From assembly GCA_019638485.1 (NCBI GenBank), contig JAHBTP010000001.1:558001-622000 (forward strand): 64,000 nucleotides of DNA. Reading direction: 5' to 3'. This DNA comes from Ferruginibacter sp. (lineage in GTDB: Bacteria; Bacteroidota; Bacteroidia; Chitinophagales; Chitinophagaceae). A model generated the notes under the pieces. The model was not told where the DNA came from, did no database searches, and worked only from the letters and a program-made list of their open reading frames with translations. A program made the position numbers and the translations under genes. Position 1 is the first letter of the stretch; every line of letters begins with the position of its first letter. This document shows, piece after piece, positions 31,222 through 41,704 of the stretch.

Positions 31222-34200
31222 ATGAATCAGTTTTACACTCAATTTTTTCGTAATCATCTTAAGCTAAAGAAACTGGCAATGATTGCGTTGCTGCTCGCAT
31301 TTTCAGCAATCGGAGTGCAAGCACAAAATGTGGTGGTAACTGCAACGGCAGGTGTTTTAGGGCCTACAAACTATACTAATCTCAAAGGCGCCTTCGATGC
31401 TATTAATGCAGGTACACACCAAGGTGTTATTCAAGTAAATATTGCAGGCAATACAACAGAAACAGCCACCGCCGTTTTGAATGGCTCTGCAGCACCTTCA
31501 AACTATAGCGCTGTTAATATTAAACCTACCGGTGGCGTAGCCCGCGTTATTCAAGGTAATATTGCCGGCGCCTTAGTTAAACTTGATGGAGCTGATAATG
31601 TTACTATTGATGGTTCCTTAGGTGGAGGTGGTACCCGAGACCTTACTTTTAGAAATACCAATACCTCGCCTTCGCTTTCTGTGGTATTATGGGTAGCCAG
31701 CGCTTCCGCATCAAATGGGGCGAGCCAAAATTCAATTCTGAACAGTACTTTTGAAGGGAGTGGGCCTACCACTTCATTTATTGCAGTGGTACAATCCAGT
31801 GGTGCTACAATTGGTGGTACTGCAGAAGCACAAAACAACAGCAATGTTTATGCAAATCTTGCTATAAAAAAAGCACTTTATGGTATTGCCTTGGTAGGTG
31901 GAAGTTCTGCTAATGATATTGAAAATACCATTACCTATTGCGAAATTGGAGGTGCCGCTGCTGATCGAATAGGCTGGAGAGGTATGTTTATCGCTCAACA
32001 GTTTAATGTATTGGTTTCTGAAAATACAATTAGCGGCATTTACCGTTCATCAGGCTCTTACACCTCTGTGGCTTCCGGTATTTTTATAGGTGGTATTATT
32101 GATTTAGGTACGATTGAAAATAATAAAATTAGTGATGTGTATGTTCCCGGACCATGGGGCTCAAATGGTATCTTACTGGAATCAACATCAACCAATTCCG
32201 GACTGGTTATTCAAAATAACTTTATATGGGATATTTATACAGGTGGATATAGTGCTAATAATGATATTGCCGACAATGCCTACGGGATTGGTATAAATAG
32301 TGGTGGTGGGTATAAAATTTATTATAATTCCATAAGCACATCGAAGAACCCGGATAATGGAGCCTCGTCAGATATGTCATCGGCAATATGGATTGGACAA
32401 AGTCTCTATTCTCCTGCATTCCCGATTCAAAATTTGGACATAAGAAATAATATCTTTTCTAATACCAGAACAGTAGGTACCCGTTATGGTATTAATGTAG
32501 ATTTTTATACAAATAGTATTTTTAGTCAAATAAATAAAAACGTATATTATTCGTCCTCTGGAAATGTAGGTAGGCTTGGCGGAGCAGGTGCTGCAAATAT
32601 TGTGGCATGGAGAGCCATGTCAGGACAGGATGCAGGTTCTTTGGATATTGACCCGGTATTTCAATCCGCTACAAACCTCCACCTTCAGGGTATGTCGCCC
32701 CTTGACGGATTAGCACAACCTATTGCCGGTATTACAAAGGATATTGATGGTGATACACGGAATACCACCACCCCCGATATTGGTGCTGATGAATTTACCC
32801 CACCAAATTGTACTAACCCGACAGCAGGTGGTACCGCCACTTCTTCAGTTTCTGAAATTTGTGGCTCAGGCACACCTTATCTTTCTTCTACAGGTTATTC
32901 ATGGGGATTGGGCACTACCTATCAATGGGAGCAATCTATAGTAGGAGCAACCGGACCATGGACTAACGTAGTCGGGGCTATTGCACCTATTGGAGCCAGT
33001 GGTGGTAATATCTCTGCCACACATTGGTATCGCTTAAAAGTAGTTTGTAGCGCCGGAGTTCCACAATATTCTAACGTTTTCCAGGTTATTGTAAATAACC
33101 CGCAGGTTACCGGTACCACACCCGGCACACGCTGTGGTATTGGTACAGTAAATCTTTCAGCCACCGGCTCAAACCTCCGTTGGTATGATGTGCCTACAGG
33201 GGGGTCTGCGCTGGGTACAGGTGGTTCTTTTACCACTCCGGTTATTAATGCTACTACAACTTATTATGTAGGAGCATCTTCAGGTGGAGTGTTCTTAACA
33301 GGAGGTAAAACTTTACCTACTTATACCGGCGCCGGTTATACCGGTGATGCAGGTATCATCTTCGATGCGGCACAGGCATTTACCATTCAATCTGTTGATA
33401 TCTTCCCGGAAGCAGCAGGAACAATTACTATTGAAGCGATTACTAATACCGGAGCTACTTTGCCGGGTTGTACCTGGACAGGCGCTGTGCCCGCAACCTC
33501 ACCAACAGTACCGGTTACTATTACCCTAAACTTCCCTATTCCAATTGGTACAGATTTTAGACTAATTAAACGCAATTTTGGTATTTCAATTCGACGTGAT
33601 TTTAGCCCTAACTCTTTCCCATATAGCCTGGCCCCGGCTGCCACCCTAATTAGTGGCGTATTGGGTACAACTGGCAATACTAATTATACTGTTTATTATT
33701 ATTTCTATAATTGGAAGATTACTACCGCCTGCGAAGGGGTACGAGCTCCGGTATTAGCTACCGTAACAAACCCACCGGCAATTACTATAACACCATCCGG
33801 CAACCCGGCATCGAATAGAATTGTTTGTACCGGCGATCCGATAACTTTAACAGCATCAAGTGCAGCAAGTCCTGCATATACCTATACCTGGATGCCTGGT
33901 AATATTTCCGGTAATTCTATTACTGTTACTCCACCTTTTACCTCAAGCTATACAGTGAGTGCTAATAATGGTATTTGCCGCAATGATTCTGTTGTGGTAG
34001 TTACAGCTATTCCGGCGCCAACCGCTATTTCGGTTACCCCGGTATCAAGAGAAATTTGTATCAATTATGCACAACCTCTTGTAGTCACCGGCGGACATGT
34101 GCCCGACCAAATGTTTTTGGGTGAGCAATTTAATAGCTTCCCCAATACTTTTACAGCCACAGACCCAAGTCAAACTGTAACACTTAATACAACTTATTTT

Positions 34201-37200
34201 GCAGAAGGTTCAGGCTCTGCACATATTACATATCCAAATAGCCTCGGAGACCCGGGAGCCGGTGGATGGACCTCCCCCTCATTTTCACTTCCAGCCGGTG
34301 TAACCAACCCGGTATTGAAGTTTAAACATATTGCCGCCTTAGAAGGTACCAATACTACTAACTGGGATTTTGGGCGTGTGGAATACTCCTTAAATGGTGG
34401 TACTACCTGGACTACCTTCCCCTCAACGGATTATTTAGGTGGTGGCGCTGTGTATCAAAGCACGGTGAGCTTTAACAGATCAAGCTATCCCGATTGGAAT
34501 ACAACGCTTAATGTAAGTACTGCTGTACCTAATAATACTTTATGGAAAGCAGATAGTGTGAGCTTAGCCACCTTAGTTGGATTTCCGAATTGTAAAATAA
34601 GATTTAGAATTAAGAGTGATGCCTCCGTACTTTATTATGGCTGGTTAATTGATGATGTAAAGATTACTGCCACATCGCAAGGCGCAATCACATGGGCGCC
34701 GTTTACTAATCTGTACATGGATAATGGACACACTATTCCATATACAGGCCAAAATACAGGTACTGTTTATTTTTGGTCTAATGTTGGTACTGCCCCTCAG
34801 GTATATACAGCTACTGCATCTAACGGTGGCTCATGTATTAAAACAGCTACCTCCACAATCTCTACTTCTTCATCTACGCCTAGCGTAGCTATAGATCCCG
34901 GATCTATAACTACTTATTGCCAGGGTGAGCAAATCTCACTTACCGCCATTCCTACAAACGGGGGGCCTACACCTGCGTATCAATGGTATGTAAATGGGTT
35001 CCCTTATTTCCTTATGGCACATCCGGATAGTGTAACAACCCGCTTTTCTCCCGGATCTATTAATAATGGAGATTTGATTTATGTGAAAATGATTTCACCT
35101 GCTGTGCCACCATGCCCTCCTGCTAATACAAATAGCGCTCCCCTGATTGCAATTACGATTAACGATACCGCTAAGGTGGTAGTTAATGCTTCGGCATCCA
35201 CAGTTTGTTCAAATGCACCGGTTACGCTTAGCTACACCCAAACACCGGCACCACCGGTTGGGCCAAATATTGTTTCCAGACAATGGTATCGGAATGGCGT
35301 TCCTGTGCCAGGAGAAACAGGTCTTACCATGGTAATTATTCAATTTGGAGATTATCAGCTACAAACCACCACTGATAAAGGTTGTGTGAGTATCTCTCCG
35401 GTAAAAACAATTACCCAGGATATATGGAATGTGGATATACAACCCGGCCCCAACGGAAGTATCTCTCCAGCAGGCCCTGTATTATCTGTGCCTTGCGGTG
35501 ATATGGTTACCTTTACTGTTACTCCTAATCCGGGTTATAATATTCTTAGTGTGTTTGTAGATGGAGTTCCTTACCCCGCTACTCCAGGTCCTCACTCATT
35601 TATTCCCCTCAATGATGCAGTGGTAGAAGCTTTCTTTGATATTTCCGGCTGTCCTACACCACCCACATCATTTGCAGGTAGTAATATTTCTGTGTGTGCA
35701 AGTACCGGGTTTTATTTATTGGCAAGCCAGGGCCCTAATATTGGCGGTACAGCTACATCAGCCACCTGGAGCACCTCGGGTACAGGTACATTTTATCCTA
35801 ATAACATTTTTGGACCGGGCAATGCTACGCATTATATCTTCTCATCAGCAGATACTGCCGCAGGTTCTGTAAATATTACCCTTACTACTAATAATCCGGG
35901 AGCCCCTTGTATTGCATCTACATCTACATTCACATTAACCCTTACCCCATCACCGATAATTAATACAACCGGGGTTTTAGGGTATTGCGATGCAGGAATT
36001 ACATCTACCACATTAACAGCTAATACTTCCTTCTCTGCCGGTACTATAAACGGGTATCAATGGTATAGGATATTACCATCTGCTGCTACCTTAGGTACCA
36101 CGCCGATTGAAACTATATCCACTGCTGGACAGTACAGAGTGGTTGCCCTTGGAAGCAATGGATGTAATGGTATTGATACTCTTGATATTGTTAAATTTAA
36201 CCCTCCCACAGCCGATTCCATAACCGGTGTATTGTACTTCTGTGTTAATGGTAGCACTACTATTTTAGGAGAATCAACGCCCGGTGATGCACCTCTTGAT
36301 CCAAATGGCTATTTATGGGAATTTAATGATATACCACCGCCACCAACCTTCTTCCCTGTTAGTGGAGCTGTAAATCAGGCATTGGGTGTTTCTTCAATAG
36401 GAAGCTACCGCTTTAAAGTAACCGATATGAACGGTTGCCAATCAGTGGCTTATTCACCCAATACAAGTGTTACCTATGAAACAACGCCTATGTCCGGTAA
36501 CTATACAATTGGTATGGGGCCGGGTAGCTGTACCAACTTCATTAGCTTTGAAGCAGCTATTGATGCATTAAATACACGTACAATTAATGGTAACTGTATT
36601 TTTGAGGTGGCTAATGGATATACAGAGGTGGTGCCTACCGGTGGATTAAAATTAGGTAGTACAGCTCTTAACCCAACCACTAATAATTATAGTATCTTGT
36701 TTACCCCAATATCATCTGGTGCTAACCCCTTGCTGATAGCTTATAATGGAGGTACCGCAACAGGTATTTCAGCCCAACCGGATGGTATATGGAGCCTAAA
36801 CGGAGTGGATAATGTGATTATTAATAAAATTGATTTTACAGATGATACTATAGTGAATACTACCGATGCAACCCGAATGGAATATGCTGTCGGATTGTTT
36901 AAACGGATTAATAATGATGGAGCAAAAAATAATTCTATTCAAAATTGTAATATCACCCTGTATCGTAATCACACATCAACGGGTACTTCGCCTATGCCAA
37001 GCGGCTCTACAGGTATTTTAATGTTGAATACTACCTATAACGCTGCCACAACACCACTTACTCCTACAAATACAAATGGAAGTAATTCAAACAATAAGTT
37101 TTATAATAACAATATCACCGAAGTAGGTACAGGTATTTACTTGTTTGGTTATGATGCACCATCGCCATTTACTTTGGCAGATAAGAACAATGAAGTGGGT

Positions 37201-40200
37201 GGAAGCTTAGCCACTGAAGGTAATATTATTATGAACTTTGGACGTACAGTTAGTGGTGCATCAAATGCTACCGGTGTGTTTTCCCAAAACGAATGGGATC
37301 TAAAAATTACTCAAAACACTATTAAAAACCAGGATGGCACAGCACCTTATACAATTGCATCCCTTAGAGGTATTTGGAATGAGCAAAGCAATAATGCCAG
37401 TGGTACTATTGGTAATAATACAATTACCTTAGAAAGAGACACTATTACTACTGTTGCTCATGCCTATGGTATTGATACAAAGTATGGGAATGATGGAACG
37501 AATAATACAGTTCAGATTTCGAATAATGTCATCAATGTAAAAAGTGGGAAGCTTGGTATCCAAGGTGCAGGAGCTATTGGCATCTATTTTAATCTTGCTG
37601 GTGCTGCCGGCCCGGCAACCCTGAATATTAATAATAACCAAATTGATGGAATTGAACTGAGAACAACAAGCGTTGTTACCCTGGCTTCTGCTTTTGGAAT
37701 TTATAATAATTCAATTAATTCGAATACCAACATTAGTGGAAACATTATTAAAAACATAACAAAGTTTGGTCCGGGTGGTAGTGTTAATGCAATGGCTGCT
37801 GCAGGTATTTATCAGCCTTCTACAGCTGCATTTACCGGCAATAATTTCACTATAGCTAATAATGAAATATATGATGTATCTGTAAATACATCTTCGGGAA
37901 ATTCATACGCTGCAGGGATTTATGTTAATCCGGCACCTAATGCCACAGCTACTTTAACCGGAAATACAATAAGAAATATACATATTAAAAATGCTGCCAG
38001 TGCACAGATGCAGGTTTATGGAATTACATCTACAAGCGCCACAAACGTTAATGCTGTAGAATCGTTGCAGGGTAATATAATAGATTCAGTATATATTGAT
38101 GATGTCAATCTTGGGGCACAAGTGCCTTTCGTTTTTGGTATGTTTTTTAATAATAACCAAACAGGTAGCGATCGGGTGATTGCCCAAAACACCATCAGCA
38201 ACATATTTACAACAGCAGGTACTAATGGTCAAGTAATGGGCATTGGATTTTTTAATGGAAAACAAAGTGATGTACGCCGAAACCATGTTTCTAAATTATT
38301 TGCCGGTAGAGGTAGTGCGGGTACTGCCTCTATTATAAGAGGGGTTTATTTATTACAGAATTCCGGAGTAGGTAGTCTGGTAAACAATTTTGTTTCGATT
38401 GACCTCACTCAAGATCCTGATGTAACCAGATCTACCCAATTAAATACAAATTGGAGCCTGGTTGGTATTGAGAATTCTTCTGTTGCAAATATTGCTAATG
38501 ATTGGAGCATTTATTATAATACGGTGCGTATTGCCGGAGCGGGCAACACAAACTTTGGTGCGGCAGCCTTTTTGGGAACTCAAGCTACAACCATAATGGA
38601 TTTGCGTAATAATATCTTTGCCAATTATGCGGTACCATCAGGTACAGGATTTGCTGCTGCAATAAGGCGTAATGCCGGGCCTGCTGGATATGCACTCACA
38701 TCTAATAATAATCTGTATTTCACTACCCAAACAGCTACCACGCCTATAGCCCATTTTCAATCAACAGCCTATGTAACATTGCCTATTTTTAAATCATCAC
38801 CCTATGTAGCCGGGCGTGAAGCAGCATCTATTGCAGATGAGCCGATATTTGTGGATGTAGCAAATAATGATTTACATATAGATCCAAGCGCAAATTGTAC
38901 TATTAATGGAGGTGCACAGCCAATTGCCGGCATCACCGTTGATTATGATTTTGATACCCGTGATGCCGTAAAACCGGATATTGGTGCTGATGAATTTGTT
39001 GGTTTAGGTGGTATTGCCTATACATGGAAGGGTGTTAATACAGATTGGGAAGATGCAGTAAACTGGTGCCCGGGAGTGCCCGATGAATTTACTGATGTTA
39101 CTATTCCATCCGGTGCTACATATTACCCCATACTAACTACCACAACTAACATTGCAGGTAATATTGATATCCAACCTGGTGGACGTATTACCATTAACAC
39201 CGGAGCCACACTTACTGTAAGAGATACTGTATTGCTGGTAGATGGTGTATTAACAAATAATGGTGATTTAGTGTTTGATGCGGGAGCAGGCGTAGCACAA
39301 TCTTTAGATGGTAGCGGAACCTTTGACCCCATGAATACTGTGATAGTAAACAATACAGCCGGATTTACCATTAAACGGCCTATTACTATTTATGGAGAAT
39401 TAAGGCCAACAAAAGGAAATATAACTGTAAATGAAACAGTAACCCTTAAATCGTCTGCTACACAAACTGCACAGGTTTCTGCATTAGGTTCCGGGGTTTC
39501 TATATTTTACGGTGTTTCGGGCCGATTCTCTGTAGAAAATTATATTGCTGCAAGTGGTAATGAAGCATGGCGGTTTATTTCAGCACCTATTCAAACCGGT
39601 GCACAAACCATTCGTCAGGCATGGATGGAAAATCAAACTGCAGGCTCCTATACAGCTACCGGCTACGGTATGCAAATTGTTGGCCCAACATCTGCAGGAA
39701 CAGGATTTGACCAAAATACCCGATTCCCATCTATTAAAACCTACGATTACCTTACCAATAACTGGTTAAGTACAGCAGGTACAAATGTGGAAGTGTCTAA
39801 CTTGGCAGGGTATATGGTATTTGTTAGAGGAGATAGGGGTAGTAATACCTTGGGTAATACATCCAATACCACTTTAAGAGTAGCAGGTAAAATTAAAACA
39901 GGTAATGTTACCGTAAATGGAAATGGCGTTGCCAATACCTTCTTCTCAGTGGCTAATCCATATCCATCTGCACTTGATTTTGCAAATGTTACCCGAACCA
40001 ACGTGAATAATTATTTCTATGTGTGGGATCCGAAATTAGGTACCTATGGAGGTTATCAAACCCTAACCTGGGCAGGTGGAGGTTATGTTGCCACACCAGG
40101 CAGTGGCAGCTATTCCGGAGGAAATGACAGAATTGAAAGTGGTCAGGCATTTATTGTGTATTCTACTAATACTACTTCCTCTGTAATGATGAAGGAAGGA

Positions 40201-41232
40201 GATAAAATTTCAGGTTCATATAATGTAACCCGCGCAGAGTTTAATGGTAAAGCCCTTACCACACGGCTTTACAGTAATAATAATCAAGGAGGTTACAAAT
40301 TAATAGATGGTACACGTAATGAATTTGATAACGTGTATAGTACGGCCATTGATAATGACGATGCCCAAAAAGTGCCAAATTTTGATGAGGGACTAGGGCT
40401 GAATGTGAACAATACCACCCTGGCGGTAGAAAGAAGAGCCGCACTTGTAGAATATGATACTATTTATTATTCTACTACCGGACTACGTCAACAGGCATAT
40501 CGCTTAGAATTCTTCGCACTTAATATGAGTGAAGATGGATTACAGGCGTGGTTAGAAGATAATTATTTAGGAACACGTACACCCATTAGTTTTGAAGATA
40601 CTGCAAGGGTTGATTTTATTGTAGATGGTAATCCGGGGTCTGCTGCAATAAACAGATTTAGATTAGTGTTTAAAGTAATGGCACCTGTGCCGGTTACTTT
40701 TGTATCGGTAGATGCAGCTCCTGTTAATAAGGATATAAGAGTGAGGTTCCGTGTAGCAAATGAAATTAATATCCAACGTTATACCGTGGAGCGTTCTGTT
40801 AATGCCCGTGATTTTATTGAAGTTGGTGAAGTTGCGGCTAATGGTAACCGTAGCTATGAATTTACGGATGTTCATCCGGGCTCAGGCACATTCTTTTATC
40901 GCATACGCAGCAATGGCTTCGTACCGGGAGATGTGAAGTATAGCAATATAGCAACTGCCACCATAGGCACACCTTCTACCATAACTATTTATCCAAACCC
41001 GGTTAAAGAAGATAGAATAGTAAAAGTTAAGATGGAGAATATGGAGCGAGGTATTTATAATGGTATAATATATAATAGTGCAGGACAGGAGATATATCGT
41101 GAAAAAATAAATCATCCGGGTGGCGATGCAGTGTATGTATTACCGATAGGAAAGTTGTTGGTGAGAGGTACTTATTTACTACAGGTTATTGATGAAATGA
41201 AACGAAAAACAATTGTGAAATTTGTTTATTAA
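31222..41232 (+). CDS. Giant T9SS-secreted double beta-helix/Ig protein (3336 residues)
   Basis: The frame begins with a GTG at 31195, but ATG 31222 is preferred because it is closer to the signal peptide (hydrophobic LAMIALLLAFSAIGVQAQ). Domains: first parallel beta-helix (about residues 30-530, closing with DIDGDTRN...PDIGADE); Ig-like and Ig_7-like units (CGIGTVNLSATG...RWYDVP); a jelly-roll domain; several Ig/PKD units; an InlB-B-repeat-like unit (GYNILSVFVDG, about 1410-1485); a second, larger beta-helix (about 1760-2595, again ending in PDIGADE); the shared C-terminal block from about residue 2598; an FN3-like segment; and a type A sorting domain starting IYPNPV. It is the largest protein in the window and sits directly upstream of the glycan locus. 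Confidence 0.9.
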   Translation: MNQFYTQFFRNHLKLKKLAMIALLLAFSAIGVQAQNVVVTATAGVLGPTNYTNLKGAFDAINAGTHQGVIQVNIAGNTTETATAVLNGSAAPSNYSAVNIKPTGGVARVIQGNIAGALVKLDGADNVTIDGSLGGGGTRDLTFRNTNTSPSLSVVLWVASASASNGASQNSILNSTFEGSGPTTSFIAVVQSSGATIGGTAEAQNNSNVYANLAIKKALYGIALVGGSSANDIENTITYCEIGGAAADRIGWRGMFIAQQFNVLVSENTISGIYRSSGSYTSVASGIFIGGIIDLGTIENNKISDVYVPGPWGSNGILLESTSTNSGLVIQNNFIWDIYTGGYSANNDIADNAYGIGINSGGGYKIYYNSISTSKNPDNGASSDMSSAIWIGQSLYSPAFPIQNLDIRNNIFSNTRTVGTRYGINVDFYTNSIFSQINKNVYYSSSGNVGRLGGAGAANIVAWRAMSGQDAGSLDIDPVFQSATNLHLQGMSPLDGLAQPIAGITKDIDGDTRNTTTPDIGADEFTPPNCTNPTAGGTATSSVSEICGSGTPYLSSTGYSWGLGTTYQWEQSIVGATGPWTNVVGAIAPIGASGGNISATHWYRLKVVCSAGVPQYSNVFQVIVNNPQVTGTTPGTRCGIGTVNLSATGSNLRWYDVPTGGSALGTGGSFTTPVINATTTYYVGASSGGVFLTGGKTLPTYTGAGYTGDAGIIFDAAQAFTIQSVDIFPEAAGTITIEAITNTGATLPGCTWTGAVPATSPTVPVTITLNFPIPIGTDFRLIKRNFGISIRRDFSPNSFPYSLAPAATLISGVLGTTGNTNYTVYYYFYNWKITTACEGVRAPVLATVTNPPAITITPSGNPASNRIVCTGDPITLTASSAASPAYTYTWMPGNISGNSITVTPPFTSSYTVSANNGICRNDSVVVVTAIPAPTAISVTPVSREICINYAQPLVVTGGHVPDQMFLGEQFNSFPNTFTATDPSQTVTLNTTYFAEGSGSAHITYPNSLGDPGAGGWTSPSFSLPAGVTNPVLKFKHIAALEGTNTTNWDFGRVEYSLNGGTTWTTFPSTDYLGGGAVYQSTVSFNRSSYPDWNTTLNVSTAVPNNTLWKADSVSLATLVGFPNCKIRFRIKSDASVLYYGWLIDDVKITATSQGAITWAPFTNLYMDNGHTIPYTGQNTGTVYFWSNVGTAPQVYTATASNGGSCIKTATSTISTSSSTPSVAIDPGSITTYCQGEQISLTAIPTNGGPTPAYQWYVNGFPYFLMAHPDSVTTRFSPGSINNGDLIYVKMISPAVPPCPPANTNSAPLIAITINDTAKVVVNASASTVCSNAPVTLSYTQTPAPPVGPNIVSRQWYRNGVPVPGETGLTMVIIQFGDYQLQTTTDKGCVSISPVKTITQDIWNVDIQPGPNGSISPAGPVLSVPCGDMVTFTVTPNPGYNILSVFVDGVPYPATPGPHSFIPLNDAVVEAFFDISGCPTPPTSFAGSNISVCASTGFYLLASQGPNIGGTATSATWSTSGTGTFYPNNIFGPGNATHYIFSSADTAAGSVNITLTTNNPGAPCIASTSTFTLTLTPSPIINTTGVLGYCDAGITSTTLTANTSFSAGTINGYQWYRILPSAATLGTTPIETISTAGQYRVVALGSNGCNGIDTLDIVKFNPPTADSITGVLYFCVNGSTTILGESTPGDAPLDPNGYLWEFNDIPPPPTFFPVSGAVNQALGVSSIGSYRFKVTDMNGCQSVAYSPNTSVTYETTPMSGNYTIGMGPGSCTNFISFEAAIDALNTRTINGNCIFEVANGYTEVVPTGGLKLGSTALNPTTNNYSILFTPISSGANPLLIAYNGGTATGISAQPDGIWSLNGVDNVIINKIDFTDDTIVNTTDATRMEYAVGLFKRINNDGAKNNSIQNCNITLYRNHTSTGTSPMPSGSTGILMLNTTYNAATTPLTPTNTNGSNSNNKFYNNNITEVGTGIYLFGYDAPSPFTLADKNNEVGGSLATEGNIIMNFGRTVSGASNATGVFSQNEWDLKITQNTIKNQDGTAPYTIASLRGIWNEQSNNASGTIGNNTITLERDTITTVAHAYGIDTKYGNDGTNNTVQISNNVINVKSGKLGIQGAGAIGIYFNLAGAAGPATLNINNNQIDGIELRTTSVVTLASAFGIYNNSINSNTNISGNIIKNITKFGPGGSVNAMAAAGIYQPSTAAFTGNNFTIANNEIYDVSVNTSSGNSYAAGIYVNPAPNATATLTGNTIRNIHIKNAASAQMQVYGITSTSATNVNAVESLQGNIIDSVYIDDVNLGAQVPFVFGMFFNNNQTGSDRVIAQNTISNIFTTAGTNGQVMGIGFFNGKQSDVRRNHVSKLFAGRGSAGTASIIRGVYLLQNSGVGSLVNNFVSIDLTQDPDVTRSTQLNTNWSLVGIENSSVANIANDWSIYYNTVRIAGAGNTNFGAAAFLGTQATTIMDLRNNIFANYAVPSGTGFAAAIRRNAGPAGYALTSNNNLYFTTQTATTPIAHFQSTAYVTLPIFKSSPYVAGREAASIADEPIFVDVANNDLHIDPSANCTINGGAQPIAGITVDYDFDTRDAVKPDIGADEFVGLGGIAYTWKGVNTDWEDAVNWCPGVPDEFTDVTIPSGATYYPILTTTTNIAGNIDIQPGGRITINTGATLTVRDTVLLVDGVLTNNGDLVFDAGAGVAQSLDGSGTFDPMNTVIVNNTAGFTIKRPITIYGELRPTKGNITVNETVTLKSSATQTAQVSALGSGVSIFYGVSGRFSVENYIAASGNEAWRFISAPIQTGAQTIRQAWMENQTAGSYTATGYGMQIVGPTSAGTGFDQNTRFPSIKTYDYLTNNWLSTAGTNVEVSNLAGYMVFVRGDRGSNTLGNTSNTTLRVAGKIKTGNVTVNGNGVANTFFSVANPYPSALDFANVTRTNVNNYFYVWDPKLGTYGGYQTLTWAGGGYVATPGSGSYSGGNDRIESGQAFIVYSTNTTSSVMMKEGDKISGSYNVTRAEFNGKALTTRLYSNNNQGGYKLIDGTRNEFDNVYSTAIDNDDAQKVPNFDEGLGLNVNNTTLAVERRAALVEYDTIYYSTTGLRQQAYRLEFFALNMSEDGLQAWLEDNYLGTRTPISFEDTARVDFIVDGNPGSAAINRFRLVFKVMAPVPVTFVSVDAAPVNKDIRVRFRVANEINIQRYTVERSVNARDFIEVGEVAANGNRSYEFTDVHPGSGTFFYRIRSNGFVPGDVKYSNIATATIGTPSTITIYPNPVKEDRIVKVKMENMERGIYNGIIYNSAGQEIYREKINHPGGDAVYVLPIGKLLVRGTYLLQVIDEMKRKTIVKFVY

Positions 41233-41255
41233 TAGTTTGGGAAGTATTACTTTTG
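41221..41255 (+). promoter_or_regulatory. Possible Bacteroidota promoter for the small sorting-signal gene
   Basis: TACTTTTG (41248-41255) matches the -7 consensus TAnnTTTG, with TTTG at 41221-41224, 23 bp upstream, as a possible -33 element. It overlaps the end of the upstream giant gene and lies 19 bp before the ATG at 41275. Confidence 0.4.
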
Positions 41256-41274
41256 TATTAAACTTGCAGGACCT

Positions 41275-41496
41275 ATGTATGTAAATAAGCGTGTAGCAAT
41301 ATTGGTTGTTTTAATAATTGTGATTTTTATCGTACCCGTTTCAGTTTTTGCCGGTCCCGGTGATCCTGGGTGTGACCCATTAGACCCTGCCTGCCCAATT
41401 GATGGTGGATTAAGTTTGTTGATTGCTGCAGGTATTGGTGTAGGAGCTAAGAAGGCTTATGATGCCCGAAAGCAAAAAAAGAATATAGAAGAATAA
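41275..41496 (+). CDS. Small secreted protein with PID-CTERM-like sorting tail
   Basis: A 73-residue protein consisting of a hydrophobic signal segment (residues 7-26), a short Pro/Asp/Gly linker with cysteines at 33 and 40, then PIDGGLSLLIAAGIGVGAKK (41-60), which is a PID motif, a short hydrophobic helix and a basic end. This tripartite layout is that of a protein-sorting tail, and from memory it resembles the Bacteroidota family called PID-CTERM. Almost no cargo sits between the signal and the tail. It has its own candidate promoter and terminator, so it is an independent transcript placed between the T9SS cargo gene and the glycan export genes. Its function is unknown. Confidence 0.75.
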   Translation: MYVNKRVAILVVLIIVIFIVPVSVFAGPGDPGCDPLDPACPIDGGLSLLIAAGIGVGAKKAYDARKQKKNIEE

Positions 41497-41515
41497 ATTT
41501 TCATAAATTTTAGAT

Positions 41516-41543
41516 AAGCTGCTCAATTGAGCAGCTTTTTTTT
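41516..41543 (+). terminator. Strong intrinsic terminator after the small sorting-signal gene
   Basis: A perfect 22-bp palindrome (AAGCTGCTCAA / TTGAGCAGCTT) runs into eight T residues, 20 bp after the stop codon. It insulates the small gene from the glycan operon. Confidence 0.93.
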
Positions 41544-41704
41544 GTCCCTTAGTTTAAGAATTAATGGAATAATTGAGGCGGCTCATTATCAAAGGAAGAA
41601 TACACTATCCCATAAACGGCATTTTTCGGGTATTTATCAATATTTTTATCGAAATTTGTACGTTATATTAACCCTAAAAAATTGGCCACGGGCCATACAA
41701 CATA

